Shown: in pieces, positions 1 to 7,522 of the stretch
Layout of the letters: every line of letters begins with the position of its first letter
Numbering within the stretch: the first letter of the stretch is position 1
Assembly: GCF_001425175.1 (NCBI RefSeq)
Contig: NZ_LMDV01000001.1
Span: forward strand, 496,001 to 560,000
Direction: 5' to 3'
Length of the DNA: 64,000 nt
DNA from: Nocardioides sp. Root1257
Lineage (GTDB): Bacteria > Actinomycetota > Actinomycetes > Propionibacteriales > Nocardioidaceae
The notes under the pieces: model-generated
What the model was told of the DNA's origin: nothing
The model's input: only the letters and a program-made list of their open reading frames with translations
Databases searched by the model: none
Position numbers and translations under genes: made by a program

Positions 1-655
1 AGCTGTCGCGGGAGGTGATCCAGACGTCGTGCTGCGGCGGCGCGGGCGCACCGGTCGAGATCACGACCCCGGATCGACCGGTCAAGGACTGCCCGAACCA
101 GTAGTCGCTGACCTGCTGCTCGTACACGCCGACGACCTTCAGGCGTGCCACGCTCGAGGAGCCGTTCTGGTTCGTGCCGCCGGCGATGCGGACCGACGAG
201 CCGACATCGAGGCCGAAGGTCTTCACGTCCGCCGCGCTGACGGCGATCTCGCCGGGACCGGCCGGACACGCGCCGTCGGTGAACGAGAGGTGGTCGCACT
301 GGCCGCTGCGCCAGATCAGGTCGCCGTACGGGTCGGTCAGCCCGCCGGGCAGCACCCCCGCGTTCGCCGCGTAGCCGAGAATCGGCTCGTGGAAGTCGGA
401 GCGGTACGCCGCGGGGAGCTGGTCCGCGAGCTGCTCCGGCTGGGGCAGCGGGCCGGCGTCGTAGAACTCGTCCCCGGGCGTCATCGACAGCTGGACGCTG
501 GTGTCGATCACGGTCGCGCCGGAGAGCGTGATGTCGGTGAGCGCCTGCTGCATCGCCCGGTAGTACAGCGGCGCGAACGCCGCGCACGCCGTCATCAGCG
601 CAGCGAGCGCCGCGACCGCAGCCGCCTGGAGCGGCCGGTACCGCCAACGCCTCAC
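1..655 (-). CDS. FtsX-family ABC transporter permease, N-terminal part (cut by window edge)
   Basis: A frame opens at a GTG at 655, preceded by GGGGGAG, and runs off the window edge after about 218 codons. The protein begins MRRWRYRPLQAAAVAAL: a basic head, then one hydrophobic helix at about residues 10-30, then a long extracytoplasmic-looking domain containing EIAVSAADVKTFGLDVGSS. This layout, one N-terminal helix followed by a MacB-like core, is that of FtsX/MacB permeases, which work with an ABC ATPase in export or mechanotransmission. The C-terminal helices and any ATPase partner lie outside the window, so the substrate is unknown. Confidence 0.6.
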   Translation of the reverse strand, partial: MRRWRYRPLQAAAVAALAALMTACAAFAPLYYRAMQQALTDITLSGATVIDTSVQLSMTPGDEFYDAGPLPQPEQLADQLPAAYRSDFHEPILGYAANAGVLPGGLTDPYGDLIWRSGQCDHLSFTDGACPAGPGEIAVSAADVKTFGLDVGSSVRIAGGTNQNGSSSVARLKVVGVYEQQVSDYWFGQSLTGRSGVVISTGAPAPPQHDVWITSRDS

Positions 656-746
656 TGTTCACTCCCCCGTGTCAACGCAACCGGGACACGATCTCACACG
701 TCCCGGCGCCCAGCCGGTAGGTCGTGGTGTCCCGGTTCGTCGGGCG

Positions 747-2360
747 TCAGGCGCCGCCGAGGGGGTTGATCCCGGCCTTCTTGCCGGCGAAGGCGAAGAA
801 CAGCAGGTCGGTCATCTCGAACACGTCCCCGCGCCCGTGGGCCGGGTGGAAGCCGGGGCTGCGGAGCAGGGAGAAACGGCTGCCCTCCATCGACCGGTGG
901 AACGTCTCGGCGACGATCCGGGCGCCGACGCGCCGCAGCCGTCCGTCCCCGGTCTCGGCCTCCCGGAGGAGGTAGAACCACAGCGGCGTGTGGGCGACCA
1001 GGGCGTCCTTCTTCCGCTCGGACAGCCCGCCGACGCTCGCTCCCCCGTTGCCCTGGAGGATCTGGCGCCGGCTCAGCGGCTGGACGGACACCCCCGCCGC
1101 GCGCAGCCGCTCGACCATCTGCTGGCCGCTCGCGAGCCGGAGCATCGACCCGCGCGTCAGGTTGCGGAAGGCCAGGTTGCGCCTCCGGTCGTCGAACGGG
1201 ATCCCGGCCGCACCGCCGAACGTGCTCGGGGGCAGGTTCTTCAGCGGGTCGGTGAGCAGGGTGTCGATGCGCTGGGCCATGTTGACGGCGGCCGGCGGCG
1301 CGAGGCCCGGTCGGTCCCCGGCGGCGAAGTCGTACATCCGGCGCCAGTCGGCGAGCCAGTTGCTCAGCAGCCGGTCCTCGCCACCGAGGTCGCCGCCGAG
1401 GCCCGAGAACTGGAACATGTAGTCCAGGAAGCCGACCCCCTGCGGGAACCGGCGGTTCCAGTCGTAGACGGGTCGGACCATGCTGTGGCCGAGCCGGAAC
1501 GCGGCGACGGAGAACTCCACGGGCATGGTGGGCATCTCGGTCGGGGCGGCGTCCGGCTGGACCAGCTTGCGCCCGTGGGTGAACACGTCCTCCACGACGG
1601 CCGGGTCGACGATGCGCGGCAGGTAGTCGTGCCGGATCAGCCAGTGGTAGTGCAGCGTGACCGCCCGCCGGGCCTGGCGGAAGCGCTGCGCCGGCGGCAG
1701 CGAGGCGGGGAGCTTGTCGACGACCCGGTTGTGGAACCGGATCATCGCGACGTGGGTCTGGGCGACGATCAGGTTCTCATCGTTGCGCGGGTCGGGGATC
1801 AGCGCCCGCCGGCGCGCCCGGGCCGCACCCGTCCCGACGCGCGGCAGGTCGTGCCCGACCTTCTCGCGGTCCGGACCGACCCGGAGCGTCGTCCCCGTCC
1901 TGAGGTGGACGCCGTCGGCCTCGTAGAACCGCGCCGAGACGCTGTCAGCGGGCCCGGCGCCGTACAGCGAGTCGAGGTCGAGCGTCGGCGACCGGCCCTG
2001 CAGCAGCTCGGCGGGGGTGATGTCCTCACCCAGCGCGACGTCGGTGGCGTCCATGGTCAGGTCGTGGTCGATGAACTGGCCGAGGTAGGTGTAGCCGGCC
2101 GGGATGTCGCCGCGGCCGCCACCTCCCCGCGTCATCGCGTCCGCGAGATCGAGGGCCAGCGGCTCGGGCAGCGCGCGACCTCGCGGTCCGACCCGCGAGA
2201 ACCGGAACGGCGGTGCCGTCCCGGCGCGTCGGGCGGCGGCCGCCGGCGCCGCGGGCTCGGTGATCGGGTCCGGCTGCTCGCCGTGCCGACCGCCGAGCTG
2301 CGTGTTGACCAGCCCCTCGCCCTCGATGAAGAAGCTCTCTGACCCGTGTCGAACGCCCAT
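747..2360 (-). CDS. Animal-type haem peroxidase (peroxidase-cyclooxygenase superfamily)
   Basis: The 537-residue protein would oxidise substrates with hydrogen peroxide at a haem. The distal motif GQFIDHDLT places the distal His at about residue 99. The segment PRNDENLIVAQTHVAMIRFH (about 191-210) and the proximal FRLGHSMVRPVYDWN (His about 292) are hallmarks of the animal haem peroxidase family, which has bacterial members. There is no signal peptide or membrane segment, so it is predicted cytosolic or exported by another route. The ATG at 2360 follows TAGCGT by six bases with no ribosome site, which suggests a leaderless transcript. It is a monocistronic-looking gene, and the physiological substrate cannot be told. 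Confidence 0.85.
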   Translation of the reverse strand: MGVRHGSESFFIEGEGLVNTQLGGRHGEQPDPITEPAAPAAAARRAGTAPPFRFSRVGPRGRALPEPLALDLADAMTRGGGGRGDIPAGYTYLGQFIDHDLTMDATDVALGEDITPAELLQGRSPTLDLDSLYGAGPADSVSARFYEADGVHLRTGTTLRVGPDREKVGHDLPRVGTGAARARRRALIPDPRNDENLIVAQTHVAMIRFHNRVVDKLPASLPPAQRFRQARRAVTLHYHWLIRHDYLPRIVDPAVVEDVFTHGRKLVQPDAAPTEMPTMPVEFSVAAFRLGHSMVRPVYDWNRRFPQGVGFLDYMFQFSGLGGDLGGEDRLLSNWLADWRRMYDFAAGDRPGLAPPAAVNMAQRIDTLLTDPLKNLPPSTFGGAAGIPFDDRRRNLAFRNLTRGSMLRLASGQQMVERLRAAGVSVQPLSRRQILQGNGGASVGGLSERKKDALVAHTPLWFYLLREAETGDGRLRRVGARIVAETFHRSMEGSRFSLLRSPGFHPAHGRGDVFEMTDLLFFAFAGKKAGINPLGGA

Positions 2361-2431
2361 CGTCCGACGCTAGGCCCGTCAGCCGCCTGCGCGCGTGGCC
2401 CAGGGTGGGGATCCCGCGCGGCAGGTGACGC

Positions 2432-3010
2432 TCAGCCGCCGAGCTGGGCCAGCAACGGGTCGCGCAGACCCACGCAGTCGAGGCTCCAGAAGGGCTCGCA
2501 GTAGACCAGCGCACCGGTCATCCAGGGCTCGTACGACGACAGCAGGACCACCTGGAACGCCGGGGCCGGGATGCGCGCGGACGGTGGCGTGAATCCCAGC
2601 GGGCCGCCGGCCGACCAGCCGCGACCGCCGTAGTAGCCGGGGTCGCCCTCGAGGAAGAGCGCAGGTGCGCCGAGCCGCTCGGCCTCGGCGCGCGCTGCGT
2701 CCAGCAGCGCCGCCCCGATGCCGCGGCCCTGGTGGGCGGGGTCCACCGACAGCGGGCTCAGCACCAGCACGTCGACGAGTGCCTCCCGTGCATCGACCCA
2801 CGAGCGGCTGAGCTGCACGTGCCCGACGACCTGGGCGTCGACCTCGACCACGAGGCTCGCGCGGGTGCTGCCCGACTCGTCGAGCGCGGTGACGAGCCGC
2901 GCGACCACCGGCCCCTCCTCCGGGCCGAACGCCGCCTCCACCACGCGGAGCACCTCGGCCGAGTCTTCTGACGTCGCAGGCCTTGACTTGAAGTTCACTT
3001 CAACTTGCAC
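2432..3010 (-). CDS. GNAT-family N-acetyltransferase
   Basis: The product is a 192-residue GCN5-related acetyltransferase. The acetyl-CoA motif VDPAHQGRGIGAALLDAAR is at about residues 95-113, followed by GAPALFLEGDPGYYGGRGW, typical of the family's beta-6/beta-7 segment. The substrate is unknown. The start is uncertain: the GTG at 3010 (MQVEVNFKSRP) lies inside a palindrome that looks like a MerR operator for the opposite strand, and a second GTG at 2998 would also preserve the fold. It is divergent from the SDR gene at 3057, so both could respond to the same regulator. Confidence 0.8.
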   Translation of the reverse strand: MQVEVNFKSRPATSEDSAEVLRVVEAAFGPEEGPVVARLVTALDESGSTRASLVVEVDAQVVGHVQLSRSWVDAREALVDVLVLSPLSVDPAHQGRGIGAALLDAARAEAERLGAPALFLEGDPGYYGGRGWSAGGPLGFTPPSARIPAPAFQVVLLSSYEPWMTGALVYCEPFWSLDCVGLRDPLLAQLGG

Positions 3011-3013
3011 CCT
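2983..3013 (+). promoter_or_regulatory. MerR-type promoter with 19-bp spacer and palindromic operator
   Basis: TTGACT (2983-2988) is separated by exactly 19 bp from CACCCT (3008-3013). The spacer region overlaps the perfect 7-2-7 inverted repeat TTGAAGT-TC-ACTTCAA (2988-3003). Over-long 19-20 bp spacers holding a dyad are the hallmark of promoters activated by MerR-family proteins through DNA untwisting. It faces the SDR/QueA-like pair. No merR gene is visible within the window. Confidence 0.55.
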
Positions 3014-3056
3014 CGTGGGGAGATACGGACAAGCCCGACCCTAGGAGACACCACTC

Positions 3057-3752
3057 ATGCCTGTCGCCGTCATTACCGGAGCCTCACAGGGGCTCGGCCT
3101 CGCGTTCGCGCACGCACTCGCCCGGACCGGCTGGTCCGTCGTGGGCGATGCGCGCGACGCCGTACGACTGGGCGACGCCGTCGACGGCCTGCCCGGCGGA
3201 CCGCACCTCGCCGTGCCCGGCGACGTCACGGACTCGTGGCACCGCGGCGCGCTGGCCGCCTCGGCGGCGGACCTCGGCGGGGCCGACCTGCTCGTCAACA
3301 ACGCCAGCACGCTGGGTGCGAGCCCGCTCCCTGCGCTGGCCGACCTCCAGCCGGAGACCTACCTGCGCACCTTCGACGTCAACGTCGTGGCCCCGATCGC
3401 CCTGGCCGGCCTGCTGCTCCCCCAGCTGCGCACCCGGCGCGGACGGATCCTCAACGTCACCTCGGACGCGTCCGTCGAGGCCTACGAGACCTGGGGCGGG
3501 TACGGCTCCAGCAAGGCCGCGCTGGACCACGCGAGCCGGGTGCTGGCCGCGGAGGAGCCCGACGTGCGCGTGTACGCCGTCGACCCGGGCGACCTGCGGA
3601 CGGCGATGCACCAGGCGGCCTTCCCGGGCGAGGACATCGGCGACCGGCCGGACCCCGCGTCGGTCGTGCCGCACCTGATGGCCCTGGTCCTCGGGGACCA
3701 CAAGAGCGGCCGGCACCGCGCGGCCGACCTGGAGCCGGCGGTGCGAGCATGA
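3057..3752 (+). CDS. Short-chain dehydrogenase/reductase (SDR)
   Basis: This 231-residue classical SDR has the nucleotide-binding TGASQGLG at about residues 7-14, the structural LLVNNAS motif at about 80-86 and the catalytic YGSSK (Tyr/Lys) at about 143-147. It should be an NAD(P)H-dependent oxidoreductase of unknown substrate. AGGAG at 3043-3047 sits nine bases before the ATG, unlike the many leaderless genes here. Its stop overlaps the next gene (ATGA), so the two are translationally coupled and probably act together. Confidence 0.88.
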   Translation: MPVAVITGASQGLGLAFAHALARTGWSVVGDARDAVRLGDAVDGLPGGPHLAVPGDVTDSWHRGALAASAADLGGADLLVNNASTLGASPLPALADLQPETYLRTFDVNVVAPIALAGLLLPQLRTRRGRILNVTSDASVEAYETWGGYGSSKAALDHASRVLAAEEPDVRVYAVDPGDLRTAMHQAAFPGEDIGDRPDPASVVPHLMALVLGDHKSGRHRAADLEPAVRA

Positions 3753-4750
3753 TCCGCGAGGCAGCGGTCCCACCGGAGGCCCGCGGCCTGGCACGCGACG
3801 ACGTACGACTGGCCGTGGTGACGTCGCAGACGACGACACACACGACCGTGCGCCACCTCGGCGAGCACCTGCGCCCCGGCGACCTGCTCGTGGTCAACAC
3901 CAGCGGCACCCTTCCGTCGGCGATCGTCGGTGAGCGGTGGGTCGTCCACGTCTCTACCGGCCTCGACGACGGCAGCTGGGTCGTCGAGCTCCGGCAGCCC
4001 GACAACAGCGGGCCGGCGACACCGGTGCCGGGTGAGCGTCTCGAGCTGCCGGGCGGGGTCTCGCTCCGCATCGTCGCGCCACACCCCGCAGGGCAGGCCC
4101 GGCTCTGGCGGGCGGTCGCGTCGCCGGCGGTCGACCGCGTCGACTACCTCACGCGGTGGGGCCGGCCGATCCACTACCGCTACGTGCACGGCGAGTGGCC
4201 CCTCGACGCACTCCAGAACGCGTACGCCCGGCATCCCGGCAGCGCCGAGATGCCCAGCGCCGGCCGACCGCTCACCGAGCGGCTGCTCGTCTCGCTGATG
4301 GCGAGCGGCGTGGTGATCGCTCCGGTGGTGCTGCACACCGGCGTCGCGAGCCAGGAGAAGCACGAGCCTCCCCAGCCGGAGGAGTACGCCGTTCCGGCGG
4401 CCACCGCCCGGCTCGTCGGCTCGACGCGGGCGGCCGGTCGTCGGGTGGTGGCCGTCGGGACGACCGTGGTGCGCGCCCTCGAGTCGGCCGCGGCCGGCGG
4501 TCCTGTCGGGCCCCTCCAGGTCGTGCCCAGCGCCGGCTGGACCTCGCTGGTGCTGGACCCGTCCCGCCCGGCCCGGGTGGTCGACGGGCTGCTCACCGGG
4601 CTGCACGAGCCCGAGGCGAGTCACCTGCACCTGCTCGCCGCCGTGGCCGGCCGCACGCTGGTGGACCGGGGCTACGCGGACCTGGACGGGCCCGGGGCGC
4701 CGGCGTACCTCTGGCACGAGTTCGGCGACGCGATGCTGCTGCTCCCGTAG
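3749..4750 (+). CDS. Divergent QueA-like protein (S-adenosylmethionine:tRNA ribosyltransferase-isomerase family)
   Basis: The 333-residue protein follows the QueA layout: LRPGDLLVVNTSGTLPSAI, then SAGRPLTERLL, VVAVGTTVVRALES, RVVDGLLTGLHEPEASHLH and a closing EFGDAMLLL. QueA proper transfers ribose from SAM to a queuosine precursor in tRNA. Several canonical stretches are altered: the HVGLGTFRPV block is HTGVASQEKHEP, the HMHSE region is missing, and the NDTRVIPARL motif reads NTSGTLPSAI. The start ATG overlaps the SDR stop. Because of these changes and the coupling to an SDR, a role other than queuosine synthesis is likely; that is inference. Confidence 0.75.
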   Translation: MIREAAVPPEARGLARDDVRLAVVTSQTTTHTTVRHLGEHLRPGDLLVVNTSGTLPSAIVGERWVVHVSTGLDDGSWVVELRQPDNSGPATPVPGERLELPGGVSLRIVAPHPAGQARLWRAVASPAVDRVDYLTRWGRPIHYRYVHGEWPLDALQNAYARHPGSAEMPSAGRPLTERLLVSLMASGVVIAPVVLHTGVASQEKHEPPQPEEYAVPAATARLVGSTRAAGRRVVAVGTTVVRALESAAAGGPVGPLQVVPSAGWTSLVLDPSRPARVVDGLLTGLHEPEASHLHLLAAVAGRTLVDRGYADLDGPGAPAYLWHEFGDAMLLLP

Positions 4751-4766
4751 CCTCTGTCGGTCCGGC

Positions 4767-5693
4767 TCAGTGGCGCTGGCCGGGCCGGTCGACGACGACG
4801 GCGTCGGCGACCGTGTCCTCGTACCAGGTCTGGCCCGCCGTGACGTCGAGCCCCTTGGCGCCGCCGATCCGGCCGCCCTCGAGGGCCGTGACGCGCACGC
4901 CGCGGTAGGCATAGGTGTCGGGGTCGAGCAGCAGCTCGCGGCGGCTGAGCAGCCCGCTCGCGTCCGGCGCCCGGTCGAGCGTCACGGCCAGCACCGGGTC
5001 GCCGAGGAGGTCGGGCTCGGCGTCGGCGTCGATCGTGACGCCGGGGACGGTCGCCAGTGCGTCGAACAGGTCGGCGCGGGCCGTGGCCGGCAGCACCGGC
5101 TGGCCGAGTGCCTCGACGACCGCCTCGAAGTCGCGCACCGCCTCGGTCCCGCCGTCGACATCGGCGAGTCCGCCGGCGCGCAGCGCCGCGAGCAGCGCCG
5201 CGGGCTCGTGGGGCAGCCGCGCCGCGGCGTCGTACCACTCCGCGGGCGACGGGACCGACGGGTCGTCCTGGAGGTGCTGCACGTGCAGGGCACGCGGGTG
5301 GTCGGAGGGCGCGTCGGCGTACTGCGTGCCGTCGAAGCGGGTCCAGCCCTCCCCCGGGACCATCGCGAACGGTCCGCCGTCGGTGGCGCCGCCGTACACC
5401 GTCTCGAAGACCCACTGGTCGTCGCGCGGGCGGGGCACCTGGTCCGCGGCGACGGCGGTCGCCGCGCGGCCGAGGACGGCGGCGGCGCTCGGCGAGGCGG
5501 CCGGCCCGGCCTGCAGCGCCAGGACGCCGACGGCGCCGACGGCGACCGCGGCGGCCGCCGCGAGGGCGGTCGGCAGCGGGCCGAACCGGCGGGCGCGCGG
5601 AGTCGTCGCAGCCAGGACGGCGTCGCGGACGGCGCTCGGGGCTCCGAGGGGCGCGTCGGCGCGGAACTCTCGTACGAGGGTCAGGTCATCCAT
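4767..5693 (-). CDS. CU044_5270-type single-pass membrane protein, probable sigma-factor partner
   Basis: The 308-residue protein has a short cytosolic head (MDDLTLVREFRADAPLG), one hydrophobic helix at about residues 40-65 (LPTALAAAAAVAVGAVGVLA), and a long extracytoplasmic domain including VFETVYGGATDGG and RRELLLDPDTYAYRGVRV. This is the CU044_5270 layout, nearly always found right after an ECF sigma gene in actinobacteria. GGAGG five bases before the ATG at 5693 selects that start over an upstream GTG (5705). It overlaps the sigma gene by eight bases. A role in sensing or restraining the sigma factor is inferred from position only. Confidence 0.7.
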   Translation of the reverse strand: MDDLTLVREFRADAPLGAPSAVRDAVLAATTPRARRFGPLPTALAAAAAVAVGAVGVLALQAGPAASPSAAAVLGRAATAVAADQVPRPRDDQWVFETVYGGATDGGPFAMVPGEGWTRFDGTQYADAPSDHPRALHVQHLQDDPSVPSPAEWYDAAARLPHEPAALLAALRAGGLADVDGGTEAVRDFEAVVEALGQPVLPATARADLFDALATVPGVTIDADAEPDLLGDPVLAVTLDRAPDASGLLSRRELLLDPDTYAYRGVRVTALEGGRIGGAKGLDVTAGQTWYEDTVADAVVVDRPGQRH

Positions 5694-6276
5694 GGTTTCC
5701 TCCACGTGCCTCGAGGGCGGTCAGCGGGCGTACGGCGACGCGCTCGGTGCCGGGTGACAGGGTGGTGCGCACCTTGCGGCGCGCCCGGTTGAGCCGGGAC
5801 CGGACGGTGCCGACCGGGAGGTGCAGGGCGGCGGCGACCTCGGCGTAGCTCAGCTCCGCCCACGCGACGAGCAGCAGCACGTCGCGCTCGCCGGCGGACA
5901 GCTCGGAGAGCGCGGTCGCGAGCTCGCGGTTCATCGCCTGCGCGCTGACGCGGTCGTCGGCTGCCTCCGCCCACGAGCTGGCGACCGGGTCCACGCCCGA
6001 GCGGGCGTAGGCGCGCAGGCCGCGGACCTCGCTGCGCCGGTGCTTGGCCGCCAGGTTGCTGGCGATGCCGAACAGCCACGGCCGGGCGCTCTCCGCCGTC
6101 GGGTCGAACCGCGACCAGGACCGGAAGGCGGCGACGAAGGTGTCGGCCGTCAGGTCGTCGGCGACGTCGCCGCCGAGGCGCCGGCGCAGGTAGCGGTGGA
6201 CGTCGTCGGCGTACCGGTCGTAGATCTCGGCGAACGCGGGCGGCTCGGAGCGGGGCGGTGGGTTCGGTGTGCTCAC
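5686..6276 (-). CDS. ECF (group 4) RNA polymerase sigma factor
   Basis: The protein has 196 residues. Region 2 is at about 14-80 (FAEIYDRYADDVHRYLRRRL, DDLTADTFVAAF, PWLFGIASNLAAKHRR). Region 4 is at about 120-175 (LSAGERDVLLLVAWAELSY, then the helix-turn-helix EVAAALHLPVGTVRSRLNRA). No region 1 or 3 is present, as expected for ECF factors. The GTG at 6276 overlaps the upstream stop (GTGA). It lies third in a four-gene overlapping operon (YjbQ, IMPase-like, sigma, CU044_5270), so all four are presumably expressed together. Confidence 0.88.
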   Translation of the reverse strand: MSTPNPPPRSEPPAFAEIYDRYADDVHRYLRRRLGGDVADDLTADTFVAAFRSWSRFDPTAESARPWLFGIASNLAAKHRRSEVRGLRAYARSGVDPVASSWAEAADDRVSAQAMNRELATALSELSAGERDVLLLVAWAELSYAEVAAALHLPVGTVRSRLNRARRKVRTTLSPGTERVAVRPLTALEARGGNHG

Positions 6277-7082
6277 ACCTGTTGTTTCCCGATCCCCTCA
6301 GACGAGTTCGCGCACAGCCCGAGCAGGTGGTCGTGCGTCTCGCGGTCCGCCGCAACGAGGAGCCCGCTCCCGCCAGGCGAGTCCACGGCCTCCCCACGCA
6401 GGTCCGTGACGACGCAGCCCGCTGCGCCGCAGATCGCGATGCCGGCCGCGAAGTGCACGTTGTCCGTGAAGCGACCGTCGGTGACGTACGCCGCCCGCCG
6501 GCCCGCAGCCACCCACGCCAGCGCCAGCGTCGTCGAGAGCACCCGCCCGCCGTACCGCGCGCGGAAGTCCGGGTGCCCGAGCAGGACGGCCGGCCGGAAC
6601 CGGCCGGGGTCCGGGTGGACGGCGTCGAGGTTGACCTCGACGAGGGCCGAGTCGGGCGACGGGTACAGCGGGGCGTCGCCGACGGGGGTACGGCACCAGG
6701 CGCCCACGCCGTCGGTCCAGAACACCTCACGGGCGATCGGGTCCGCCGACGCCGCGGCCTCGATGCGGTCGCCGACCCGGAGTGCGACGTTGGTGGCGAT
6801 GAGTGGCGTGGTGACGGCGAAGTTCAGCGTCCCGCACAGCGGGTCGACCAGCCAGGTCCGCCGGGCGGCCGCGCCGGTGAGGCCGCTCTCCTCCCCGAGG
6901 ACCGCGTCGTCCGGTCGTGCCTCGCGCAAGAAGGCGACGATCGCTCGCTCGGCCTCGATGTCGGCGGTCGTCGCGAAGTCGGTGGGCGACTTGGCGTAGC
7001 GCTCGACCTCGGCGCCGTAGTGGGCGCGGACCACCGCCGCGCCGGCCTCTGCGGCCGCCACGGCGAGCTCGGCGTCCGACAT
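6273..7082 (-). CDS. Inositol-monophosphatase-like protein with degenerate metal site
   Basis: The 269-residue protein has the inositol monophosphatase (IMPase) fold signature, including VLGEESG at about 61-67. The invariant DPxDGT motif reads DPLCGTLNF: Asp80 is kept, but the second metal-binding Asp is Cys83. The second signature, normally WDxAAG, reads NVHFAAG (about 208-214), so the Asp that activates water is His210. A normal copy in this window (SuhB, 25,892-26,707) shows both motifs intact. Loss of two metal ligands argues against ordinary magnesium-dependent phosphatase activity. It shares a 1-nt overlap with yjbQ and 4 nt with the sigma gene. Confidence 0.8.
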   Translation of the reverse strand: MSDAELAVAAAEAGAAVVRAHYGAEVERYAKSPTDFATTADIEAERAIVAFLREARPDDAVLGEESGLTGAAARRTWLVDPLCGTLNFAVTTPLIATNVALRVGDRIEAAASADPIAREVFWTDGVGAWCRTPVGDAPLYPSPDSALVEVNLDAVHPDPGRFRPAVLLGHPDFRARYGGRVLSTTLALAWVAAGRRAAYVTDGRFTDNVHFAAGIAICGAAGCVVTDLRGEAVDSPGGSGLLVAADRETHDHLLGLCANSSEGIGKQQV

Positions 7083-7486
7083 CAGCCGGCGACGAACGAG
7101 AGCCGGACCTGACGCGCGTCGTTGTCCACGTTGAGGTCGACCAGGCAGACGCTCTGCCAGGTGCCGAGCGCCATCCGGCCGTCGAGGACCGGGACGGTGG
7201 CGTGCGGCGGCACGATCGCCGGCATCACGTGCGAGCGGCCGTGGCCACGACTGCCGTGCCGGTGCCGCCACCGGTCGTCGGCGGGCAGCAGGTCGCCGAG
7301 CGCCGCCAGCAGGTCGTCGTCGCTGCCGGCACCGGTCTCGATGATCGCGATGCCCGCGGTCGCGTGCGGGACGAAGACGTTGAGCAGTCCGTCGCCGCGG
7401 TGCGCGACGAAGTCGCGACAGTCGTCGGTGAGGTCGAGGACGACCTCGTCGTGTCCGGTTCGAAACTCCAACGTCACCGAATCCAT
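7082..7486 (-). CDS. YjbQ/UPF0047 family protein (secondary thiamine-phosphate synthase family)
   Basis: The 134-residue protein has the conserved YjbQ features: NVFVPHATAGIAIIETGAG (about 37-55), HGRSHVMPAIVPPHATVPV (about 81-99) and LGTWQSVCLVDLN (about 107-119). Members are small trimeric proteins; some have been reported to show weak thiamine phosphate synthase activity, but the physiological role is not settled. It is the first gene of the operon with the IMPase-like protein and ECF sigma factor. The start lies inside a 14-bp perfect palindrome, CCATGGGCCCATGG, at 7483-7496. Confidence 0.82.
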   Translation of the reverse strand: MDSVTLEFRTGHDEVVLDLTDDCRDFVAHRGDGLLNVFVPHATAGIAIIETGAGSDDDLLAALGDLLPADDRWRHRHGSRGHGRSHVMPAIVPPHATVPVLDGRMALGTWQSVCLVDLNVDNDARQVRLSFVAG

Positions 7487-7522
7487 GGGCCCATGGTGTC
7501 ATCGGGCCGCTACCGTCCGCCC

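Noticed and set aside
3005..3748. Longer QueA-like frame beginning at 3005
   Set aside because: The extra 248 codons are an out-of-frame, Arg-rich reading of the SDR gene; the ATG at 3749 overlaps the SDR stop and begins the conserved sequence.
7483..7496. Palindrome CCATGGGCCCATGG at the YjbQ start as an operator
   Set aside because: It is short, made of NcoI/ApaI-type words common at this GC level and partly fixed by the start codon; no promoter element aligns with it.
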